Shown here: positions 37,362 to 46,854 of the stretch, in pieces
Numbering within the stretch: position 1 is the first letter of the stretch
Layout: the number at the start of each line of letters is the position of its first letter
Source of the DNA: Paraburkholderia phenazinium
Lineage (GTDB): Bacteria > Pseudomonadota > Gammaproteobacteria > Burkholderiales > Burkholderiaceae
Assembly (NCBI RefSeq): GCF_900141745.1
Contig: NZ_FSRM01000002.1
Location: 2,666,001 to 2,730,000 of the forward strand
DNA length: 64,000 nucleotides
Reading direction: 5' to 3'
Notes under the pieces: model-generated
Told to the model about the DNA's origin: nothing
Databases searched by the model: none
Seen by the model: the letters and a program-made list of their open reading frames with translations, nothing else
Program-made: the position numbers and the translations under genes

Positions 37362-40040
37362 ATGAGCACGCCCCTCAAGACGCTGATCGCGAAACTGAAT
37401 CCGACCTGCCGCCAGGCCACTGAGCGGGCGGCGAGCAATTGCCTGTCGCGCGGTCACTACGAGGTGGACCTCGAGCATCTGTTTCTGGCCTTGCTCGACG
37501 AGCCGGCGAGCGATGCGACGCTGGTGCTGCGCGCAAGCCGTATCGACGCGCATGCGTTGCGCGCCGATCTCGAACGCGAGTTGCAGCGCCTGAAGACGGG
37601 CAACGCGCGCACGCCGGTGTTTTCCGTGCATCTGATCGCGCTGTTCGAGCAGGCGTGGCTGCTGGCCTCGCTTGATGCGCAGATCGGCCGGATCCGCTCC
37701 GGGCATCTGCTGCTCGCGCTGCTGAGCGCACCGGATCTCGCGCAGTTTGCGCAGCGTATGTCGCCGTTGTTCCGCGACGTGCGCGTGACCGATCTCAAGC
37801 ATAAGTTCGATGAACTGACGGTCGGCTCGTGCGAGGCAGAGCGCAATCCTGCGGCGTCCGACGATGCCGATGGCGATGACCGCGATGCCAGCCTGCAACC
37901 GGCACGAAGCGGTGGCCCTTCAAAGACGCCCGCGCTCGACACTTATACGACCAACCTGACGCAACGCGCCCGCGATGGCCATATCGATCCGGTGATCGGC
38001 CGTGAAGCCGAAATTCGCCAGACGATCGACATTCTGATGCGCCGCCGCCAGAACAATCCGATCATGACGGGTGAAGCGGGGGTTGGCAAAACCGCCGTGG
38101 TGGAAGGCCTCGCATTGCGTATTGCCGCTGACGACGTGCCCGCGCCGCTGAAAGGCGTCGCGCTGCACGTGCTGGACATGGGGCTGCTGCAGGCCGGCGC
38201 GAGCGTCAAAGGTGAATTCGAAAATCGCCTGAAAAACGTGATCGACGAGGTCAAGAAAAGCGCGCATCCGATCATCCTCTTTATCGACGAAGCGCATACG
38301 ATCATCGGCGCGGGCGGTCAGGCCGGACAGAACGATGCGGCGAACCTGCTGAAGCCGGCGCTCGCACGCGGCGAACTGCGCACGATTGCGGCCACCACGT
38401 GGAGCGAGTACAAAAAGTACTTCGAGAAAGATGCGGCATTGGCAAGGCGCTTCCAGGTCGTGAAGATCGAGGAGCCGAACGAGACACTTGCGGCGTCCAT
38501 GCTGCGCGGCATGGCGGGTTTGATGGAAAAGCACTTCAACGTGCGCGTGCTCGACGATGCGATTACCGAAGCGGTGCGCCTGTCGCATCGCTATATCAGC
38601 GGCCGTCAGTTGCCGGACAAGGCGATCAGTGTGCTCGATACGGCCTGCGCGAAAGTCGCCCTGGCGCATAGCTCGACACCTGCAACGATCGACGACACGA
38701 AAAAGCGGATCGAGAGAATCGATGCGGAAGTGAACGCGCTCGAACGGGAAGTCGCGAGCGGCGCGGTGCACGACGAGCGTCTTTTGGAACTGCGCAGCCT
38801 GCGGGAAGCGGACGTAACCGCGCTGGCCGCCGGTGAAGCGCGCTACGACAAGGAGCGCGCGCTGGTGTCGGAGATCGGCGAACTGCGGGCGCAAATCGAT
38901 GCAACACGCGGCGGTAGCGCCGACGCGGAGCAGGCCGGGAAAGCCGCGAGTGCGCGTGAGACGCTCGCAGCGCGCGTGAGTGAGCTGCACGCGCTGCAAG
39001 CTGGCCAGCCGATGGTACCGCTGCAGGTCGACGGCCACGTTGTTGCGGAGATCGTCGCGTCGTGGACCGGCATTCCGTTGGGACGCATGGTCAAGGACGA
39101 GATTCAAACCGTGCTGAACCTGCAACCGCTGCTGGGCGCTCGCGTGATCGGCCAGGACCACGCGCTGGAAGCGATCGCCCAGCGCGTGCGGACCGCCAGC
39201 GCGAACCTCGAAGATCCGAACAAGCCGCGCGGCGTGTTCATGTTCGTCGGCCCATCGGGTGTCGGCAAGACGGAAACGGCGCTGGCGCTGGCCGACATCC
39301 TGTATGGCGGCGAACGCAAGATGGTCACGATCAACATGAGCGAGTATCAGGAGGCGCATAGCGTCTCTGGTCTCAAAGGCTCGCCGCCGGGTTACGTCGG
39401 GTATGGCGAAGGCGGTGTGCTAACCGAAGCGGTGCGTCGCAATCCCTATTCGGTGGTGCTTCTCGACGAAGTGGAAAAGGCCCACCCGGACGTGCTCGAA
39501 ATGTTCTTCCAGGTGTTCGACAAAGGCACGATGGATGACGCGGAAGGCCGCGAGATCGACTTCCGCAATACTCTCATCATTCTCACCTCGAACGTCGGTT
39601 CGCAGGCGGTGATGCAGGCGTGTCTGAACAAGAGCGCGGAAGAACTGCCGGGCGCCGATGAACTCGCCGAGACGTTGCGCCCGCAACTGTACAAAGCGTT
39701 CAAGCCGGCTTTTCTCGGCCGCATGAAAGTGGTGCCGTACTATCCGATCTCCGATGACGTGCTCGTGGAGATCATCGAACTGAAGCTCGAGCGGATTCGC
39801 CGGCGCATCGAAGCGAATCACAAGGCGACCTTCGAGTGGGACGAGTCGCTGGTGGATGCCGTATTGGCGCGCTGTACCGAAGTCGATTCCGGCGCGCGCA
39901 ATGTGGACCACATCCTGAACGGCACGTTGTTGCCCGAAGTGGCGCAGCAGGTGCTCGAGCGGATCGCGGACGGCACGTCGCTTGAGCGCATTGCGGTGCG
40001 GGCGAGCGAGGCCGGTGAATTCGAATATACGGTTGCCTGA
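37362..40040 (+). CDS. tssH: T6SS sheath-recycling AAA+ ATPase ClpV (TssH)
   Basis: ClpB-class hexameric ATPase of 892 aa that disassembles contracted TssBC sheath. An N-terminal ClpN domain (about residues 1-150) is followed by a Ser/Asp-rich linker, the first AAA module (Walker A G-E-A-G-V-G-K-T from residue 237, Walker B I-L-F-I-D-E-A), a short middle coiled coil (about 445-530) and the second AAA module (G-P-S-G-V-G-K-T from residue 630, V-L-L-D-E-V-E-K-A-H). The shortened middle domain distinguishes it from ClpB. The ribosome site is weak. Confidence 0.96.
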   Translation: MSTPLKTLIAKLNPTCRQATERAASNCLSRGHYEVDLEHLFLALLDEPASDATLVLRASRIDAHALRADLERELQRLKTGNARTPVFSVHLIALFEQAWLLASLDAQIGRIRSGHLLLALLSAPDLAQFAQRMSPLFRDVRVTDLKHKFDELTVGSCEAERNPAASDDADGDDRDASLQPARSGGPSKTPALDTYTTNLTQRARDGHIDPVIGREAEIRQTIDILMRRRQNNPIMTGEAGVGKTAVVEGLALRIAADDVPAPLKGVALHVLDMGLLQAGASVKGEFENRLKNVIDEVKKSAHPIILFIDEAHTIIGAGGQAGQNDAANLLKPALARGELRTIAATTWSEYKKYFEKDAALARRFQVVKIEEPNETLAASMLRGMAGLMEKHFNVRVLDDAITEAVRLSHRYISGRQLPDKAISVLDTACAKVALAHSSTPATIDDTKKRIERIDAEVNALEREVASGAVHDERLLELRSLREADVTALAAGEARYDKERALVSEIGELRAQIDATRGGSADAEQAGKAASARETLAARVSELHALQAGQPMVPLQVDGHVVAEIVASWTGIPLGRMVKDEIQTVLNLQPLLGARVIGQDHALEAIAQRVRTASANLEDPNKPRGVFMFVGPSGVGKTETALALADILYGGERKMVTINMSEYQEAHSVSGLKGSPPGYVGYGEGGVLTEAVRRNPYSVVLLDEVEKAHPDVLEMFFQVFDKGTMDDAEGREIDFRNTLIILTSNVGSQAVMQACLNKSAEELPGADELAETLRPQLYKAFKPAFLGRMKVVPYYPISDDVLVEIIELKLERIRRRIEANHKATFEWDESLVDAVLARCTEVDSGARNVDHILNGTLLPEVAQQVLERIADGTSLERIAVRASEAGEFEYTVA

Positions 40041-40125
40041 AGCCTGCGCGCGCGTGTCGGTGTTGTCGCACTGGTCTTCCTGTTTTAACGCCTGAACCTA
40101 GGCACTTACGTTACGGCTTTCTGTC

Positions 40126-41241
40126 ATGCTCATGCCCGCTAACATCACCACGCTGCTGGAACCGGTCAGCGAAACTTCGCCCTGCGGTGACGACCTGTTG
40201 TTCTCAGCCGATTTCGACGCGATCCAGAACGCGCGCCGCTTCGACGACCCCTCGCTCGATCAGGGCGAGTGGGTGACGGAGATCAAGGAAGCGAACTGGC
40301 CGTTTGTCGTCGAGCGCAGCACGAGCCTGCTGAAGACGCAGACCAAAGATTTACGGCTGGCGGTGTGGCTCACCGAGGGCCTGGCGCTCGAGGAAGGCAT
40401 CACCGGCCTGACCGACGGCTACCGGCTGATTACGGGGTTGTCCGAGCGTTATTGGGATCACCTGCATCCGCTGCCCGAAGGGGACGATACCGAATACCGC
40501 CTCGGCAACGTGGCGTGGCTGGTGGGCCGCACGGCTGAGCTACTGCGCGCGATGCCGCTGACCGCGGCACCGGCGGATCTCTACAGCACGGTTGATTGGG
40601 AGGTGGCGACCCACGTCGCTCAGGCGGTCAAGCGCGATCCGGATCACGCTGACGATATCGCCCGGGGCAAACCGTCCGTCGAGCAGATCGAGGCATCGAA
40701 GCGGGCCACGCCGGTGCCGTTCTACGCCGGGCTGCTGGCCGATCTGGCGGCCTTTGAAGCGGCCATGCTGGCGCTCGAGCAGGAGCTGGACCGCCGCGCA
40801 GGCGATTCCGCGCCGAGCTTTCGTCAGGCGAAAGACGCGTATGAAGGGGTGTACCGGCTCGCCGAGCGCTTTGCGCGTGAAGTGGGTGTGACGGCCGAGA
40901 GCGCGGCCAAAGCGCAGAAACCGGAGACCGTCGAGCGTGCCGAGCCCAGTTTCAAGACCGCAACGCAACGGGAGGAACCCGTGTTGACGACCGTATCGAC
41001 GAACTCGCAAGCGAGCATCGCTGGGATTCAGAATCGCGCGCAGGCCGTCGCGCAGTTGCGGGCGGTGGCGCGGTTTTTCCGGAGCACCGAGCCGCATAGC
41101 CCGGCTGCGTATCTGGCGGACAAGGCGGCGGAGTGGGCGGAGATGCCGTTGCATCAATGGCTGTCCACGGTGGTCAAGGACGACGGGTCGCTGGCGCATA
41201 TCCGTGAACTGCTGGGCGTGAAGCCCGAAGAAGGCAAGTGA
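40126..41241 (+). CDS. tssA: T6SS assembly protein TssA
   Basis: Cytosolic cap or assembly protein of 371 aa that coordinates baseplate docking and sheath polymerisation. It carries an N-terminal ImpA domain (S-P-C-G-D-D-L-L-F-S-A-D-F, V-W-L-T-E-G-L-A-L, Y-W-D-H-L-H-P-L-P) and a variable C-terminal region ending H-Q-W-L-S-T-V. It is the last core gene of the rightward T6SS operon. A second ATG two codons in (40132) is an equal candidate for the start. Beyond it a 6-bp interrupted stem lies at 41251-41286. Confidence 0.94.
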   Translation: MLMPANITTLLEPVSETSPCGDDLLFSADFDAIQNARRFDDPSLDQGEWVTEIKEANWPFVVERSTSLLKTQTKDLRLAVWLTEGLALEEGITGLTDGYRLITGLSERYWDHLHPLPEGDDTEYRLGNVAWLVGRTAELLRAMPLTAAPADLYSTVDWEVATHVAQAVKRDPDHADDIARGKPSVEQIEASKRATPVPFYAGLLADLAAFEAAMLALEQELDRRAGDSAPSFRQAKDAYEGVYRLAERFAREVGVTAESAAKAQKPETVERAEPSFKTATQREEPVLTTVSTNSQASIAGIQNRAQAVAQLRAVARFFRSTEPHSPAAYLADKAAEWAEMPLHQWLSTVVKDDGSLAHIRELLGVKPEEGK

Positions 41242-41406
41242 GTTTTCCGGCGGGCTGCCTGTGAAAGGCGGTGAAAGGGTAGCCCGTCGCATCCTCCAGA
41301 TCCCCAACCTAAAGAAATCGCCTCGGCTTGCCGATATATGAGCTAGCCGGGGGAGCGTCGCTTTCCTGATGCCTTACGGCGTAGAAAGAAACTGGAAAGA
41401 GGCGCG

Positions 41407-41913
41407 ATGACATCTGCAACTGCTGCATCGAAGGGCCGGGCGTGGCCTGAGCGCATTTTTGTGCGGTTCAAGGTGGCCGTGCTGCTCGGAGTCCTGACTG
41501 GATGCAGCGATGGCATTTCACAGTCGGACGTGCAATTCGTCGTAGCCGGGATGCCGGCCCAGTTCCAGTCGCTGCGCATGTACCACACCGTGCCTGACGA
41601 CGCAGCACCTCTCGGCAGCTCGGCTGCTCACGCTGCTGTGCGGCTGCTGCAGGGTTGCGAAGCGATTCTCCGTTTGCCCGGTGGCGAAAAGCGCGAGGCG
41701 GTCACTCTCGGCAGCGACACCGCGGCCTCCTTCGATCTCGACGCCGTCCGCACCGCCGACGGATGGAGCGTGACCTCCGATGGTCTTTCCCCGCCAAGCG
41801 ACAACCCCGTCGCATTTCGGACCCAGTTCACGAACTGCGTGAGTGCGATCCAGGACAAGTATCGGGCTGAACCGGATAAGGCGCCATTTTCGGCGTCGAT
41901 GGTATTCAAGTAG
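41407..41913 (+). CDS. Hypothetical lipoprotein between tssA and the chemotaxis-like module
   Basis: A 168-residue protein of unrecognised family. A hydrophobic stretch ends in V-L-T-G-C, a plausible lipobox with Cys33 from the ATG at 41407 (AAAGAGG upstream); a GTG at 41461 would give a shorter, more typical lipoprotein leader with Cys15. Two more Cys (G-C-E-A-I and T-N-C-V-S) may form a disulfide. Placement between T6SS and signalling genes hints at an envelope role or a ligand-binding partner of the downstream membrane kinase; this is speculation. Confidence 0.65.
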   Translation: MTSATAASKGRAWPERIFVRFKVAVLLGVLTGCSDGISQSDVQFVVAGMPAQFQSLRMYHTVPDDAAPLGSSAAHAAVRLLQGCEAILRLPGGEKREAVTLGSDTAASFDLDAVRTADGWSVTSDGLSPPSDNPVAFRTQFTNCVSAIQDKYRAEPDKAPFSASMVFK

Positions 41914-41960
41914 TCGAGCACCGCAGATGGTTTTAAGTAGTTAAGTAGTGCAGATGATGT
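41905..41960. repeat. Imperfect short repeats at the lipoprotein 3' end
   Basis: AAGTAGT-type units recur three times around 41908-41949 and GCAGATG occurs twice, suggesting slippage at and beyond the stop codon. About 60 bases downstream is the perfect palindrome GCTTCGCGAAGC (42015-42026), which may belong to the leader of the kinase operon. Confidence 0.45.
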
Positions 41961-42114
41961 TTCTTAGGGGTGCAGGCGACGGCTTTGAGCTTTACCTCTT
42001 CGCCAGGCCCTAAAGCTTCGCGAAGCGAAGCCGATATCGTGGCAATGGACAACGAAAATTCCGGCAGAGAACCGTCCATAGGCGTATCACATCACCACTA
42101 CGGGAGGAGAGCGT

Positions 42115-44550
42115 GTGCTGTTTCGCATGATGCGAGGTTGCGCGCGTAATGCTATGTTCAAACGCTTAACGATACAGAATGGGCTCACGCTCACGATCGC
42201 GGGCTATACGCTCGCGTTGATCGCCACGATGCTGGTCGCCGTGCTCGGTCTCAAGCAGAGCAACGATGCGCTTAAGCAGACATATGCGACCGATACGGTA
42301 GCGATCACCCATCTGAAGACGAGTTCCGAGCTGATGCTGCAGGTGCAGCTGGCGCTCGGCAACTACGAGACACTGTTTTCGATGGGTCGCGCAAGCGACG
42401 ACCTGCTGGTAAAGGCGCGCGCCGTGCTCAAGGCGAGCGACGACAACTGGGCGGCGTACCTTGCAAAGCCGCGTAACGCTGAAGAGTCGCGCGCCGCCGA
42501 TGCGGTGCAGGCAGCCCGCGCGGCCCTCATCAAGCAGGCACTTGAGCCCGAGTTCCAGCAACTCTCGCAAAACGACTATTACAAATTCCACACGACCCGC
42601 GGCGAGGCCGACCCGCTCAACGCCCGCTACGCGCAGGCGATGAACGCGCTCGAAGCGTTGCAGGTGGATCACCAGCAGGCGCGCTTCGAACAGGCGCAGG
42701 CGCAGTTTCATCGCCTGATGGTCGGTGCGGCGCTGATCGCACTCGCTGCGCTCGGCATTGGCCTGCTTGCCCGCGCCGTGCTGGCCTCAGTAATTGGACG
42801 CCCGCTCACCCGCATGCAATCGATGATGAGCGAGATCGCATCGAATCAGGACTTCACCCGCCGCGTTCCGGTGGGACGGATGGACGAGATCGGGCGCTCG
42901 ATCGTCGCGTTCAACGAGATGATCGAGAAGATCCAGCAAAGCTCCGCGCTGCTCAAGCAGAAAACCGCGGACATCCAGGCGATGCTGCAGAACATTCAGC
43001 AGGGGATGTTGACCGTCGTCGGCGGCGCGCTGGTGCACGCCGAATACTCGGCCTACCTTGAGGCGATCTTCGAGACGAAGGACATCGCCGGGCGTCCGGT
43101 CATGGATCTGGTGTTCGACAACACTGATCTGAACTCCGATGTGCGCTCGCAGGTCGACGCCACGATTCAGGCCTGCATCGGCGAGGACGCGATCAACTTC
43201 ACCTTCAACCAGCACCTGCTTGTGAACGAGGTCGCGAAGACGATGGCCGACGGCCGCGTGAAGACGCTCGACCTGAGCTGGTCGGCGATCACCGACGAGA
43301 ACGACACCGTCATGCGTCTCATGCTGTGCGTGCGCGACGTGACCGAGCTGCGCCAGCTTGCCGCCGAGACGGGCGAGCAGAAGCGCCGGCTCGAGATGAT
43401 TGGCGAGATTCTCGCGGTCAACGAGGAGAAGTTCCATAACTTCGTCGACAGCGCGACGGGCTTCGTCAACGAAAACGAGCGGATCATCCGCCAGCACACG
43501 CAGGCCGACAGCGAGGCGCTCGCCGAACTGTTCCGCAACGTGCACACGATCAAGGGCAACGCCCGAACCTACAGCCTGCAGCACCTGACGAGCATCGTGC
43601 ACGAAACCGAGCGGCGCTACGACGCGCTGCGCCGCAACGATGTCAGCGAAGAGTGGAATCAGGAAGTGCTGATCGCGGACCTCGAGCGCGTGAAGGAAGC
43701 GATCGAGCGTTACAGGACGATCAACGATGTGAGCCTGGGCCGCAAGGACGGTGGACGTCGCGGCAGCGCCGAGCACTATCTGATGGTGGACCAGGGGCAT
43801 ATCCAGGAGAGCCTGCGCATTCTGGAGGCCGCCGACCCGGTCGACGTTCGCAGCCTGCAGACGATGCGCGATTCGGTGCACCGCAGCTTGCGCATCCTCG
43901 GCACCGAAACGATCGAGGACACGCTCTCGGGCGTGCTCGAATCGCTGCCGTCGCTTGCACGTGAACTCGGCAAGGAGCCGCCCATCGTACGTATCGACGA
44001 CGATGGCTACCGCGTGAACAGGCAGGTGAGCAGCACGCTGAAGAACGTCTTCATGCACCTGATGCGCAACTCGGTCGATCACGGCATCGAGACTGCAGCC
44101 GCCCGCGCCGAGCAGGGCAAACCTGCGGCCGGCACGATCGTCATCGAAGCCGGCGTCGCCCGGGGCGCGCTGCAGATCACCATGAGCGACGACGGCCGCG
44201 GCCTCGCGCTCGGGCGGATTCGGGGCATCGCGAGCGCACGCGGCTGGCTCGACGACGACGCGCAACTGAGCGACGAGCTGGTCGCCGATTTCATCTTTCA
44301 TCCGGGCTTCTCGACCGCTGAACGGATCACGGAAGTGTCCGGGCGCGGTGTCGGCATGGACGCAGTACGGGATTTCCTGAAGCGCGAGAACGGCAGCATC
44401 GAGCTGCGCTTCACGGACGACCGGCGCGGCGCCGACTATCGCCTGTTCGAGATCGTGGTCTGCCTGCCCGAGCGCTGCGCCGTGCACGGCGCAGGTGCGA
44501 CGGACAGGAAAGAAGAGAAGCCGTTGCAGATCGACGCGTTGTCCGCTTGA
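42115..44550 (+). CDS. Membrane CheA-like histidine kinase with Hpt domain, no CheW domain
   Basis: An 811-residue kinase combining a chemoreceptor-like front with a CheA-like back. Membrane helices at about 24-46 and 205-232 flank a helical periplasmic domain resembling four-helix-bundle sensors. HAMP (about 233-285) and a PAS-like region (about 295-410) follow. The Hpt domain has phospho-His477 in N-V-H-T-I-K-G-N-A-R. The ATPase has CheA-type boxes: L-M-R-N-S-V-D-H-G-I-E, D-D-G-R-G-L and G-R-G-V-G-M-D-A-V. The protein ends soon after, so the CheW-binding P5 domain is missing. GTG start with GGAGGAG upstream. First of a five-gene module. Confidence 0.88.
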   Translation: MLFRMMRGCARNAMFKRLTIQNGLTLTIAGYTLALIATMLVAVLGLKQSNDALKQTYATDTVAITHLKTSSELMLQVQLALGNYETLFSMGRASDDLLVKARAVLKASDDNWAAYLAKPRNAEESRAADAVQAARAALIKQALEPEFQQLSQNDYYKFHTTRGEADPLNARYAQAMNALEALQVDHQQARFEQAQAQFHRLMVGAALIALAALGIGLLARAVLASVIGRPLTRMQSMMSEIASNQDFTRRVPVGRMDEIGRSIVAFNEMIEKIQQSSALLKQKTADIQAMLQNIQQGMLTVVGGALVHAEYSAYLEAIFETKDIAGRPVMDLVFDNTDLNSDVRSQVDATIQACIGEDAINFTFNQHLLVNEVAKTMADGRVKTLDLSWSAITDENDTVMRLMLCVRDVTELRQLAAETGEQKRRLEMIGEILAVNEEKFHNFVDSATGFVNENERIIRQHTQADSEALAELFRNVHTIKGNARTYSLQHLTSIVHETERRYDALRRNDVSEEWNQEVLIADLERVKEAIERYRTINDVSLGRKDGGRRGSAEHYLMVDQGHIQESLRILEAADPVDVRSLQTMRDSVHRSLRILGTETIEDTLSGVLESLPSLARELGKEPPIVRIDDDGYRVNRQVSSTLKNVFMHLMRNSVDHGIETAAARAEQGKPAAGTIVIEAGVARGALQITMSDDGRGLALGRIRGIASARGWLDDDAQLSDELVADFIFHPGFSTAERITEVSGRGVGMDAVRDFLKRENGSIELRFTDDRRGADYRLFEIVVCLPERCAVHGAGATDRKEEKPLQIDALSA

Positions 44551-44568
44551 ACGACTTGGAGAAGGGCA

Positions 44569-45309
44569 GTGGTCGAACGATATGGAATCCTGATTGCCGG
44601 ATTGGCGCTCGGCCTGCTGGCTGCGCTCGCGGTAGCGGTCGCATGGCGCGAGCGGCGCCGCGGTGCGCAGGCGCTCGCGCAACTGCGCGCTGAAGCCGAG
44701 GCGCACCACACGGCCGCACTCGCGCAAGCCGACGCTCGGCATCAGGAGCGGGCCGAACAGGAAAAGCGTGAGTACGAGTCGCTGGTTGCGGGGCTGCGCG
44801 ATGACCTCGCCCAGCGGTCGGCGAGCGAGGACGATGCACGCGCGGCGCGCGCCGCCGTGCTCCAGTTCAAGGAGGAATGGGGGCGGCAGGCCGCATCTAT
44901 CGCAGGCGAAGCGATTCGGCTCAGGGAACTCGCCGTGACGTTCGAGCGCTGGCACGAGCAGATGATCTCGCTGATGGAGCAGAACCAGGAGATGCACAGC
45001 AAGAATCAGGAGCTGTCGTCGATCGTCGCGCACGTGCTGATCGTCTCGCTGAACGCGTCGATCGAGGCGGCGCGTGCAGGCGCTGCCGGACGCGGCTTCT
45101 CGGTCGTCGCGAGCGAGGTGCGCACGCTCGCGTCGCGCTCGCAGGATCTGTCGAAGAGCTATCGGGACAGCCTGCATCGCAACGACCTGATCACGACCGC
45201 GACGTTCCAGGACATTCAGGCAGGCGGCAAGATGATCGTCGCGTCCCTCGGCAGCGTCGCGGCGCTCGCGAACCAGCTTCAGACCCAGCTCGAGCAGGCG
45301 GCGACGTGA
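44569..45309 (+). CDS. Short MCP-like signalling protein
   Basis: A 246-residue protein with one N-terminal membrane helix (about 6-26), a coiled coil rich in Ala, Glu and Arg, and a remnant chemoreceptor signalling hairpin: S-L-N-A-S-I-E-A-A-R-A-G-A-A-G-R-G-F-S-V. No periplasmic or HAMP domain is present, so it resembles only the cytosolic tip of an MCP anchored to the membrane. GTG start 19 bases after the kinase stop. It may scaffold the kinase or serve as its input partner without CheW. Adaptation sites were not evident. Confidence 0.8.
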   Translation: MVERYGILIAGLALGLLAALAVAVAWRERRRGAQALAQLRAEAEAHHTAALAQADARHQERAEQEKREYESLVAGLRDDLAQRSASEDDARAARAAVLQFKEEWGRQAASIAGEAIRLRELAVTFERWHEQMISLMEQNQEMHSKNQELSSIVAHVLIVSLNASIEAARAGAAGRGFSVVASEVRTLASRSQDLSKSYRDSLHRNDLITTATFQDIQAGGKMIVASLGSVAALANQLQTQLEQAAT

Positions 45310-45845
45310 TTACCGAGCAAGCGAAAGACAGCATCGAGCGGATCTTCCGCCAGGCCGCGCGTCTGCGCCTGATGGTCGGCGCAGGCGACGCGTGCGACAT
45401 CGTGCACGGGACGCCGCATGACGGCGCGGTGGACGGCGAGCTCATCGTGCTGACGATTTCATCGATTTCTTTCAGGCTCCTGCTGGTCCTGCATTTCGAC
45501 AACGACGACGCGACGCGCGACTACTACCTCGGCAGTGGCGAGGCGACGCTCGAGGAAAGGCTGCTCGAAATCTGCAACCTGTGCTGTGGCGCAATGAACC
45601 AGCAGCTCGTCGGCTATTTTCCGGATCTCGGGATGTCGACGCCGTACGTGCTGAGCGGTCACTGCGTGTCGTATCTGGATCAGTTGAAGCCTGATTTCCT
45701 GGTGTCGTATCGCGTGACGGTCAACGGCGCCGTGCAACTCGGCGCGACGGTGTGCGTGTGCGCCGACGCGCCGCTCGACTTCGTCGCGACCGTCGCCGAG
45801 GTCACGGAACTTGCCGAGAGCGTCGGCGAGCTCGAACTTTTTTGA
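45306..45845 (+). CDS. CheX-like protein
   Basis: A 179-residue soluble protein whose GTG start overlaps the MCP-like stop (GTGA). The region around residues 75-130 fits the CheX/CheC phosphatase fold: E88-x2-N91, a Gly a few residues on, and P113 in M-S-T-P. The E-x2-N pair is the catalytic signature of CheC/CheX/FliY phosphatases that dephosphorylate CheY. A single repeat of the motif is CheX-like. If active, it would reset the CheY at 46855. Overall similarity is weak, so the assignment is by motif. Confidence 0.62.
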   Translation: MITEQAKDSIERIFRQAARLRLMVGAGDACDIVHGTPHDGAVDGELIVLTISSISFRLLLVLHFDNDDATRDYYLGSGEATLEERLLEICNLCCGAMNQQLVGYFPDLGMSTPYVLSGHCVSYLDQLKPDFLVSYRVTVNGAVQLGATVCVCADAPLDFVATVAEVTELAESVGELELF

Positions 45846-45862
45846 TGTGTGAGGAAGGCAGC

Positions 45863-46819
45863 ATGGACATGAACAAGCCGGTCAGCAAGGTACTCGTGCT
45901 CGACGACTGCCCGGCGCATACGGAAGCGATCAAGCGCTTCTGCGACGAGAACAACCTGGTTGGTTTGACGGTAAGGACGCATCGCCTGTCGGCGGTGCTG
46001 CGCTCGAACATCGATCTTGGCGCGATCCTGCTCGCGGAGAACTACGGTGGATCGCCCGCTGAGTGCGCGGCAATCGCGACGCGCATCGATGCGCTGCGCC
46101 CGGAATTGCCGATCATCCTGCGCCGCGACGAGCACGCGACGCTCGACGATCTGCCGCACGCGTTGCGCGAAGTCGTGTGCGCCGCGTACGTCGCGAGCGA
46201 TATGGCGCCGCTGCGCCTCGCGATCGACGAGTACCTGTTCGTTCTGGATTATCCGAACGCGCTCGTGCGCGGCATTACCGAGATCACCGAGTTCAAACTG
46301 GCGAACCTGTTCCGCGATCTGACGGTGACATGGGACACCCCGTGCCTCGTGCGCGACCAGATCATCTACGGCGAGGTGTTCAGCCTGATCGCGCTTGAGA
46401 GCGACTGGTGCCGCGGCTACATGATGGTCCAGACCGACGAGCAGCCACTGCTCGAACTGCTCGGCCGCAAACAGACGAGCGATAGCGTTCCGGATTTTCG
46501 CGATCTCAACAGCGTGCTGGGGGAGCTGACGAACCTGATCTGGGGCGCGTTCAAGGACCGTTATCTCGGCAACGCGCAGGCCGCGCGCAGCCAGGTCCAG
46601 GTGCCGCTCATCATCAATCACAAACAGCGCTACATCTCGTTCGGCACGACCAACCCGCAACTGTGCTTCAAGTACCACGTGGTTGACGAGGCGTCGGGCC
46701 GCTCTGTCGTGTTCGATCAGCGTTTCATTTTCAACCTGAGCTGGTCGCCGGAAGATTTCGAGGAGGGCGCCGACGATGTCGACGCGCTCGTTGCGGCTGG
46801 CGAGCTGGATCTGTTTTGA
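45863..46819 (+). CDS. Degenerate receiver fused to CheX-like domain
   Basis: A 318-residue two-domain protein. The N-terminal half is receiver-like (V-L-V-L-D-D), but the acceptor position is Glu59 (L-A-E-N-Y) and the conserved Lys-Pro is missing, so it is a pseudo-receiver that cannot take phosphate and may mimic the active state. The C-terminal half has a second CheX-type motif, E221-x2-N224, followed by P248. GAGGAAG precedes the ATG. It ends in a Glu/Leu-rich tail like that of the preceding protein (E-L-x-L-F in both), suggesting a common docking peptide. Confidence 0.68.
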   Translation: MDMNKPVSKVLVLDDCPAHTEAIKRFCDENNLVGLTVRTHRLSAVLRSNIDLGAILLAENYGGSPAECAAIATRIDALRPELPIILRRDEHATLDDLPHALREVVCAAYVASDMAPLRLAIDEYLFVLDYPNALVRGITEITEFKLANLFRDLTVTWDTPCLVRDQIIYGEVFSLIALESDWCRGYMMVQTDEQPLLELLGRKQTSDSVPDFRDLNSVLGELTNLIWGAFKDRYLGNAQAARSQVQVPLIINHKQRYISFGTTNPQLCFKYHVVDEASGRSVVFDQRFIFNLSWSPEDFEEGADDVDALVAAGELDLF

Positions 46820-46854
46820 CAAATTGTCTGTCAACGATTTAAGAGGGAAACATC

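Noticed and set aside
42015..42026. Perfect palindrome GCTTCGCGAAGC as an operator
   Set aside because: Short GC-rich palindromes are common in such genomes and this one has no second copy or promoter in register; kept only as a note.
42787..45177. A 796-codon open frame on the minus strand opposite the kinase and MCP-like genes
   Set aside because: It is a by-product of GC-rich codon use in the real rightward genes: Arg/His/Gln-rich, with no domains and no plausible start.
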